Source: CAWAND01 sp963727915 (lineage in GTDB: Bacteria; Chloroflexota; Anaerolineae; Anaerolineales; E44-bin32). From it: a DNA stretch of 64,000 nucleotides. The position numbers were made by a program, and so were the translations under genes. The notes under the pieces are model-generated. The model worked only from the letters and a program-made list of their open reading frames with translations, did no database searches and had not been told where the DNA came from. The stretch covers positions 248,001-312,000 of the forward strand of contig CAVSID010000003.1 in assembly GCA_963727915.1 (NCBI GenBank). Direction: 5' to 3'. Below, one piece after another: positions 58,177-64,000 of the stretch (positions are counted from its first letter, which is position 1; the number at the start of each line of letters is the position of its first letter).

Positions 58177-59559
58177 ATGTCGAAACCTATCGTCGCTCTT
58201 GTCGGGCGCCCCAATGTCGGCAAGTCGACACTCTTCAACCGTCTGATTGGGGAGCGGCTGGCTGTCGTCGCCGACCGACCGGGCACCACGCGGGATCGGC
58301 TTGGTGGCGGAAGCGGAATGGCGGGGCCGAGCATTCGACGTGGTCGACACCGGGGGAATCGATCCCACCAAACCAGGCGTCTCCGAGCCCCTTTCCTCGA
58401 ACTCGGCGGATTACATCCCGCAAATTCGCGCCCAGGCCGAAATGGCGGCCGCCGGTGCCGACGCCATCTTCTGCTCGTCGACGGAGAGACCGGCCCGATC
58501 CCCGCCGATCGTGAGGTCGCCGAACTGCTGCGCCGCCGCCTCCCCAACGATTCTGCGCCCAACGTGCTGCTGGTAGTCAACAAGTGCGACAACGCCGCTC
58601 GACGCGAACAGGCTCTGGAGTTCTTCGAGCTCGGGCTGGGCGAACCTATTCCTATATCCGCGCTCCACGGCACCGGGACGGGGGACTTGATTGGACCGTT
58701 TGGTGGAAGTCCTTGCCTCGAGCCATTGAAGGGGAAGAGGACGACGACCGCGTGGGGATCGCCATCATCGGCCGGCCGAACGTCGGGCAAATCGAGCCTG
58801 TTGAACCAGCTTGCTCGGGGAAGAGCGAGTGCTGGTCTCCCCGATCCCGGGAACGACACGCGTGATGCGGTCGATACCCATATCGATTTCGAGGATGTCC
58901 CCATCACGCTGATCGACACGGCCGGAATCCGTCGGAGGGGACGAGATCGAGCCAGGCGTCGAGAAGTACTCCGTCCTGCGGGCGCTAAAGGCGATCGAGC
59001 GGGCCGATGTGGTCCTGATGCTGGTCGATGCTAGCCAGGGCGTCGCCGCCCAGGACGCCCATGTGGCCGGCATGGCCATCGAAAAGCTCAAGAGCGCGGT
59101 TGTCGTGGTGAACAAATGGGACCTGATTCCATCGGCCAGGCGGACAAGGCAGCCTTCACGCTGCACATCCGTCAGGCGCTGAAGTTCCTGGACTTCGTCC
59201 CGGTGCTGTTCATTTCCGCCCTCACCGGCCAGGGCGTGGATGAGGTCCTTCCGCTTGCCCTGGAGGTGCACGAGGAGCGCCTTCGGAGGATTCCCGACGT
59301 CGGAAGTCAACCGGCTCCTGCGAGATGCCATCGATCGCCATGCACCGCCCACACAATCCGGTCGCCGACTGAAGTTGTTCTACGCCAGCCAGGTGCGCTC
59401 GGATCCCCCCACCTTTGTGTTCCACGTCAATGATCCAAAACTGGTGCATTTCACCTACGAACGATTTCCTGGAGAACCAGATCCGCGAGCGCTATGGGTT
59501 CTTGGGCACCCCCCTCCGACTGTCATTCCGGGCACGCCGGGAGTCTTCGTCGGACCTAG
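58177..59559 (+). CDS. der: Ribosome-associated GTPase Der (EngA), frameshifted
   Basis: Double GTPase required for 50S subunit assembly. First G domain: VALVGRPNVGKSTLFNRLIG, VADRPGTTRD, VVDTGGID, VNKCD. Second: IAIIGRPNVG then KSSLLNQLARG, TLIDTAGIRRRG, KYSVLRALKAIERADVVLML, VNKWDLI. C-terminal KH-like domain: LKLFYASQVRSDPPTFVFHV and YERF...LENQIRERYGFLGT. Slips near 58300, 58475, 58695, 58785, 58940, 59125, 59300 and 59470. The end is uncertain: three frames stop between 59557 and 59602. About 455 residues. Confidence 0.88.
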
Positions 59560-59574
59560 CCGACAGTCCCGGTC

Positions 59575-59603
59575 TTGCTCTGACCAGGTCAGAGCTTTAT
59601 AAT
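59575..59603 (+). promoter_or_regulatory. Promoter of lepB, leaderless
   Basis: TTGCTC (59575-59580), 17-base spacer, TATAAT (59598-59603). The predicted start at 59610 is the G of the lepB GTG codon. It lies at the 3' end of der. Confidence 0.68.
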
Positions 59604-59609
59604 CCGTTC

Positions 59610-60217
59610 GTGTCCGAACCAAGAAGGATCGATCCGGCGCCCCATGATTGGGGCGCAACCGCCTCTCCAGGCTTTGGCCGACGTGTCCTCCATGCGCTGA
59701 GCGAGCTCTTCCAAACGCTGCTCATCGCCGCCATTCTTGTTCGTGGGGATCAACTTCGTTTCAGCGCGAATTCGCGTTGAAGGCAGCAGCATGGAGCCCA
59801 GTCTGCACGACAGGGAGTTCGTGGTCGTCAATCGCCTCGCCTACCGGTGGTCGGAGCCTCAGCGAGGCGACATCATAGTGTTCTACTACCCCAACGACCC
59901 AAGCCGGCGTTTCATCAAACGCATCATTGGCCTGCCCGGCGACACGATATCGGTCGATGGCGGCCAGGTGATCGTCAACGGTTCTCTTCTGAATGAACCT
60001 TACATCCTGTCGCCGCCTCGCTATCATGGCTCGTGGAGCGTCGGTTCGGATGAGCTCTTCGTGTTGGGCGACAATCGCAACAACTCGCTTGGATTCAGAA
60101 AGATGGGGCATGCTCCCCTTCAATGACGTTATCGGCAAGGCAACACTCGTCTATTGGCCGCTCGACGATGTGGGCATGATTCCCCACTACAACCTGGCCT
60201 CTGCGGCTTCAAATTGA
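59610..60217 (+). CDS. lepB: Signal peptidase I, frameshifted
   Basis: Membrane serine protease that removes signal peptides. GTG 59610 gives a cytoplasmic segment (SEPRRIDPAPHDWGA), one membrane helix (LFQTLLIAAILFVGINFVSA), and box B with catalytic Ser in VEGSSMEPSL. Catalytic Lys is in RRFIKRIIGLPGD (box D), and box E reads ELFVLGDNRNNSLGFR. Slips near 59740 and 60110; the ending is KATLVYWPLDDVGMIPHY. About 200 residues. No ribosome binding site; the promoter predicts a leaderless transcript. Confidence 0.88.
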
Positions 60218-60253
60218 GCCCTCGCATACAGTCCGAGCGCATCTGGAGAGCTA

Positions 60254-60262
60254 TGCTACAAT
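60254..60262 (+). promoter_or_regulatory. Extended -10 element before the microcompartment operon
   Basis: TGCTACAAT, predicted start near 60269, about 62 bases before the rpiB-like TTG. No -35 at a normal distance. Confidence 0.45.
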
Positions 60263-60330
60263 CGCCGAACGAGCCACGGCTTGCCCGGCAGCGGTATAGA
60301 TGAAGCCGGGCGCGAGACGAGAGGCGTGCC

Positions 60331-60893
60331 TTGAGCCCAGATATCGACGAGCAAGCGCTCCACGACCTGGTCGAACGCGTCGTCCTCAACGTCCTGGGCA
60401 AGTCTCCGCAGTCCCCGAGATCGCCACCAGCGGACAAAAGCTGGTCGCCATTGGTTCGGATCATCGCGGCGTCGAGCTCAAGCGACGAACTCATGGCAAT
60501 GCTGGATGAGCTTGGCTATGCCTGTGTGGATTGCTCCGTCGGACCTGCCCGGAGCCGGCGGATTACCCGGATATCGCCGAAGCTGTGGGCTTACGAGTTG
60601 CGTCAGGCGAAGCCTGGCGCGGGATCGTGATCGATGGGGCTGGCATTGGCAGCTGCATCGCCGCCAACAAGGTGCCCGGGGTGCGTGCGGCGCTATGCTA
60701 CAATCAGGCCTCTGCCTCGAATGCTCGCGAGCACAATGATTCCAACGTGCTCAGCCTGGGCTCGGGTCTGCTTGGCGTGGCTCTTGCCCTGAAAATCGTT
60801 CAAACTTGGCTGGAAACGCCCTTTGCCGGTGGGCGGCATGCAAGGCGAGTGGACAAGATTCGTGACCTGGAAAAACGCTACGGAGCACACTGA
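60331..60893 (+). CDS. rpiB: RpiB/LacAB-family sugar-phosphate isomerase with N-terminal encapsulation-peptide-like helix, frameshifted
   Basis: Isomerase family acting on ribose 5-phosphate and similar sugars. TTG start with GAGAGG 6 bases upstream. The first 20 or so residues, DEQALHDLVERVVLNVLGKS, form an amphipathic helix not present in ordinary RpiB, then a linker. The core follows after a slip: KLVAIGSDHRGVELKR, ADYPDIAEAVGL, GIVIDGAGIGSCIAANKVPG, VRAALCYNQASASNAREHND, GGRHARRVDKIRDLE. The usual CGTGIG loop, whose Cys is catalytic in E. coli RpiB, reads DGAGIG. Slips near 60412, 60482 and 60535. First gene of the microcompartment cluster. Confidence 0.8.
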
Positions 60894-60901
60894 GCCAAAC
60901 T

Positions 60902-61832
60902 ATGCCTAGCACGACGTCCCCTCTTGACCCTGAGCTGGTTCAACGTGTCGTCGAGACCGTTACACGTGAAGTCCTGCTCGCCCTGAGCGAGACCGAATCC
61001 CGCTCCAGGCAGGGCGAGGTGTGCAAGCAGGAATGCGCCGAAGGCCTGTGTGTGCAAACGTGCGTAGACGATGTTGGCCAGGTCGTTCGCGCCGGTGCTT
61101 CACGCGTGTCTGCCGGGCTGGGCGCTGTTCCGGCCGACCGCAGCATCGCTGGCAAAATCGACCACACCCTGTCTCAAGCCCGACGCTACGCCTGATCAGA
61201 TCGCGCAGCTCTGCTACGAGGCCAGGAAATTCGGCTTCGCCTCCGTCTGCCTCAACCCAACCCATGTCAAAATGGCGGCTGACCTGCTCAAGGGCTCCGA
61301 CGTCAAGGTCTGCACTGTCATCGGTTTCCCGTTGGGGGCCACGCTGCCCGAGGTCAAGGCATTCGAAGCGCTGGATGCCATCAAGGACGGGGCAACCGAG
61401 ATCGACATGGTGGTCAACATCGGTGCCCTCAAGGCACGTGACTACACACTGGTGGCCAGGGACATACAGGGCGTAGTGGCGGTTTGCCATGCAAGGGGGG
61501 CGCTGGTCAAAGTCATCTTGGAAATGGCTCTCCTCGATGACGAAGAAAAGGTCGCCGGCTGCCTTCTCTCCAAGGAGGCCGGCGCCGACTTTGTGAAGAC
61601 ATCAACCGGTTTCGGCCCAGGTGGTGCCACAGTCGAAGATGTGGCGCTTATGCGCCGTGTGGTGGGACCCGAGATGGGTGTCAAGGCCGCCGGAGGGATT
61701 CACAGTTACGCCGAAGCCCAGGGCATGGTTCAGGCCGGTGCCACGCGGATCGGTGCCAGCGCTGGCGTGCGTATCGTGCGTGAGGCAAAGGGCGAAGGGC
61801 AATCTGCGGTGGAGAAGGGCAAGAGCTACTGA
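60902..61832 (+). CDS. deoC: Deoxyribose-phosphate aldolase, microcompartment-associated form, one frameshift
   Basis: Splits 2-deoxyribose 5-phosphate to acetaldehyde and glyceraldehyde 3-phosphate. N-terminal extension of about 80 residues: helix DPELVQRVVETVTREVLLAL (encapsulation-peptide-like), then a cysteine motif CKQECAEGLCVQTC (CxxxCxxxxCxxxC). The barrel starts IAGKIDHTL and, after one extra T near 61173, continues LKPDATPDQIAQLCYEARKF. Active-site residues are in EIDMVVNIGALK and the Schiff-base Lys in DFVKTSTGFGPGGA; AAGGIHSYAEAQ follows. Stop TGA 61830-61832 overlaps the next ATG. Its product acetaldehyde is the substrate of the aldehyde dehydrogenase downstream. Confidence 0.92.
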
Positions 61833-62125
61833 TGGCCGGCCGTGCTGCAGCGCGCTGCCCCCAGTGCATGGTCGGGGAAATGACCCCCACCAAAGCCTTC
61901 TACTGCCAATGGTCTGACGGCCATTTCATCACCGCACCCGATTTTCCTGCCTGGGTATGCGATGTGTGCGGCGCCCGGGAGTACGAGCCTCAAGCAGTGC
62001 TCGAGCTTCAGACTTTGATCGAGATGAGCCATCCGACCGCTCGTGCACGCCAGCCCCGACGGCCAGCGCCGGGCAGAGATGATGCGAACGACCTGGCGCC
62101 TGCTCCCCATCGCCGCCATCCCTGA
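61832..62125 (+). CDS. YgiT-type zinc-finger protein within the microcompartment operon
   Basis: 97 residues. CPQCMVGEM near the N-terminus and VCDVCGAREYEPQAV about 35 residues later give the CxxC...CxxC layout with the intervening P-x-x-VCD-x-CG pattern of YgiT-type zinc fingers, which elsewhere occur in antitoxin-like proteins. The ATG overlaps the deoC stop by one base, so it is co-translated with the operon. The Arg/Pro-rich last 30 residues may be altered by a frameshift. No toxin partner is present. Function in this setting unknown; a regulatory or assembly role is only a guess. Confidence 0.65.
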   Translation: MAGRAAARCPQCMVGEMTPTKAFYCQWSDGHFITAPDFPAWVCDVCGAREYEPQAVLELQTLIEMSHPTARARQPRRPAPGRDDANDLAPAPHRRHP

Positions 62126-62139
62126 CGGAGTAACGCCGA

Positions 62140-62430
62140 ATGCGCATTGCCAAAGTCGTCGGTGTCACAGTATCGACCATCAAGGACGAGAAGCTTCTCG
62201 GCCGAAAACTGCTGGTGGTCAGGGAGACCGATGAGACAGGTGAGTTATACGGGAAACCGATGGTGGCGGTGGACACGCTGGACGCCGGTGTCGGGGACCT
62301 GGTGCTCGTCGCACAAGGGAGCGCCGCCAGGCAGACCCCAATAACAGACAAGTCGCCCGTGGATACGGTCATCATGGCCATCATCGATTCGCTCGAAGTC
62401 GACGGTCGCGTGACTTTTCGCAAGGCGTAG
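62140..62430 (+). CDS. Bacterial microcompartment vertex protein, EutN/CcmL family (BMC-P)
   Basis: Pentamer-forming shell protein that caps the corners of a microcompartment. 96 residues, intact: RIAKVVGVTVSTIKDEKLLG then LLVVRETDE, VAVDTLDAGVGDLVLVAQGS and SPVDTVIMAIIDSLEV. These are the EutN/CcmL hallmarks: an N-terminal V.G.V..T.K...L.G.KLL, the central AVD..GAG.GD.VL...GS (here with DAG for GAG) and the C-terminal D..I..IID. This gene alone marks the region as a microcompartment locus. Confidence 0.93.
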   Translation: MRIAKVVGVTVSTIKDEKLLGRKLLVVRETDETGELYGKPMVAVDTLDAGVGDLVLVAQGSAARQTPITDKSPVDTVIMAIIDSLEVDGRVTFRKA

Positions 62431-62448
62431 GTCAAGGATCGGTAACGT

Positions 62449-63949
62449 ATGGCTGAACAGCTCGACAGGGACCTGGCTTCCATCCAAGAAGCCCGGCGGG
62501 CCGCTGAAGCGGCCTACCAGGCGCATCTTTCTTTCTTCGACTATTCGCAGGAGCAGGTCGACAATATCTGCGCTGCGATGGCCGATGCCGCCGAGGCAGC
62601 CGCCGAACGGCTCGGCCAGATGGCGCACGATGAGACCGGTTACGGTGTCCCCGTCGCACAAAACCCTCAAGAACAAGTTCAGTTCGCGCAATGTCTGGGA
62701 GTCAATCCGGGACGTCAAGACCGTCGGCGTGATCCAGCGCGACGATGCCCGCGGTTTGGTCGAGATCGCTTGGCCGGTAGGTGTCGTCGCAGCGCTCAGC
62801 CCCAGCACCAACCCCACTTCCACCGTGATCTTCAAGACGCTCATCGCCGTCAAGGCGCGCAATGCCATCATTCACGCACCCCACCCCTCGGCCGTCAACT
62901 GCCTGCCGCGAGGCGGCGCGGATCATGGCCGAGGCGGCCGAGGCCAACGGGGCGCCCGCCAATCTGGTCCAGTGCTTGGAGACGATAAGTCTGCCCGGCA
63001 CGCAGGAGCTCATGCGCCACAAACGCACCAGTCTCATCCTGGCCACCGGCGGCTCGGAGATGGTGCGGGCTGCCCACTCGGTCGGCAAGCCCGCCTACGG
63101 CGTCGGCCCGGGCAATGTGCCCTGCTACGTTGATCGCAGCGCCGACTTGCGCGCGGGCGGCGCGCTACATTGTGAGCAGCAAGTCCTTCGACAACTCGGT
63201 CATCTGCTCCACAGAACAAGCAGTGGTCGCCGATGCTCCAATCGCCGCCGACCTCATGCAGCTCATGAAAGCGCAGGGCGCCTACTTCGTCAATCAGGCC
63301 GAAGCCGATGCACTTCGGCGGACGCTCTTCTACCCGAACGGCGCCATCAACGTCAAGACCGTGGGGCAGACACCACAGGCCTTGGCAACCATGGCTGGAT
63401 TTGGCGTGCCGGAATGGGCACGAATTCTGGTGGCCCCCATCGACCAGGTAGGGCCGGAGGAACCCCTGTCCCGCGAGAAGCTAACTACGGTGCTGGGTTG
63501 GTACGAGGCCCACGGCTGGCGGGACGGTTGTGAACGCTGCATTGAGTTGATCAACTTTGGCGGCCGGGGCCATAGCCTGGTAATTCACGCTGAAGACGAA
63601 GATGTCATCATGGCTTTTGGGCTTGAAAAGCCTGTCTTCCGGATCATCGTCAATTCGATGAGCTCTTTGGGAGCGATTGGACTGACCACCAACGTCATGC
63701 CGTCATTGACGCTTGGCCCGGGCGGTACCGGGCGGGCCATCACAGGCGACAACATCACCGTCTACCACATGTACAACGTCAAACGCCTGGCTTATGAACG
63801 GCACACCCCGCCCCCCGAGGCGATGGCGCCGGCAGTGGGCACGGCTGCGCCCGCCTCACACAACGAGGGAAAGGCGGGACATCGACATTGAGCGGATCGA
63901 GAGCATGGTTCTGGACATCCTGGGAGACATCCAGCAAAAGGGCAGGTAA
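62449..63949 (+). CDS. CoA-acylating aldehyde dehydrogenase, microcompartment type (PduP/EutE-like), frameshifted
   Basis: Oxidises acetaldehyde to acetyl-CoA with NAD. ATG with AAGGA upstream. NAD/CoA-binding segments GLVEIAWPVGVVAALSPSTN, TSTVIFKTLIAVKARNAIIH, LATGGSEMVRAAHSVGKPAY and GVGPGNVPCYVDRSAD; catalytic Cys in SFDNSVICSTEQAVV; then GYGSLG-like regions HSLVIHAEDEDVIMAF and NVMPSLTLGPGGTGRAITGD. The end, after a slip near 63875, reads IERIESMVLDILGDIQQKG, an amphipathic helix like the other two enzymes carry. Slips near 62655, 62905 and 63150. About 495 residues. Confidence 0.9.
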
Positions 63950-63992
63950 ACGCTCACCGTAGGCCTGCTGGCCCATCCCGACACACATTTGT

Positions 63993-64000
63993 GGAGGAGT
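63993..64000 (+). promoter_or_regulatory. Ribosome binding site for a gene starting just outside the window
   Basis: GGAGGAGT at the very end, 43 bases after the aldehyde dehydrogenase stop. It implies that the microcompartment operon continues to the right. Confidence 0.7.

Noticed and set aside
1..64000. tRNA or rRNA genes
   Set aside because: No stretch with T-loop and acceptor features or conserved rRNA blocks was recognised by eye; a tRNAscan run would be decisive.

Overview
The window looks like a chromosomal segment of an uncultured Chloroflexota bacterium, most likely Anaerolineae-like. This rests on high GC, many lipoproteins with Thr/Pro-rich linkers (TPTPTP, PTNTSAPPP), paired Ig-like NBR1-type lipoproteins, a Ser/Thr kinase with a proline-rich outer domain, and a long chain of housekeeping genes with no phage, IS or CRISPR content. 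The taxonomic call is an inference from gene content. A major caveat: more than half of the conserved single-copy genes (uvrA, polA, der, gcvPA/gcvPB, paaA, queG and others) are split by single-base frameshifts although both halves keep their motifs. This is best read as indel error in the sequence, so I annotate whole genes across the breaks and name where they fall.

Layout. 1-6.2 kb: tail of an M48 peptidase, an M29 aminopeptidase, and an amino-acid ABC importer aapJQMP behind a consensus promoter. 6.2-9.9 kb: a lipoprotein, an M42 aminopeptidase, the azlC/azlD branched-chain amino-acid exporter and a CDF metal transporter. 10-19.3 kb (minus strand): Ser/Thr kinase, EthD-family protein, phenylacetyl-CoA epoxidase genes paaABCD, a crotonase, a PaaH-type dehydrogenase, and a TGS-ThrRS-like-uridine kinase fusion. 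19.6-23.2 kb (minus): gcvH-gcvPA-gcvPB with a consensus promoter, tandem glycine riboswitch and intrinsic terminator. 23.4-29.5 kb: tryptophanase, a metallo-beta-lactamase-fold protein, a phosphate-binding-like lipoprotein, uppP, tgt, alr. 29.7-36 kb: a heterodimeric ABC exporter, a small membrane protein and an ADP-forming acyl-CoA synthetase. 36-43 kb: two zinc-ribbon proteins, uvrA, queG. 43-50.7 kb: LysM protein, esterase, miaB, two NBR1-like lipoproteins, and a receiver/roadblock/transposase-like fusion. 50.7-60.2 kb: polA, TPR protein, cdaA-cdaR (cyclic di-AMP), der, lepB.

60.3-64 kb is the most striking part: an rpiB-like gene, deoC, a YgiT-type zinc-finger gene, a EutN/CcmL shell-vertex gene and a CoA-acylating aldehyde dehydrogenase, in tight order. 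This is the start of a bacterial microcompartment locus of the sugar-phosphate (deoxyribose 5-phosphate) type. The three enzymes carry short terminal amphipathic helices that look like encapsulation peptides. The locus runs off the right edge; the last 8 bases are a strong ribosome binding site for the next gene, and shell hexamer genes must lie outside the window.

Regulatory signals recur. Four perfect copies and one near copy of TTGTGA-N6-TCACAA lie between genes. At least nine genes have an extended -10 of the form TGnTAnnnT. Several genes (lepB, the receiver fusion, the CDF transporter, alr) have a -10 so close to the start codon that the mRNA should be leaderless or nearly so.
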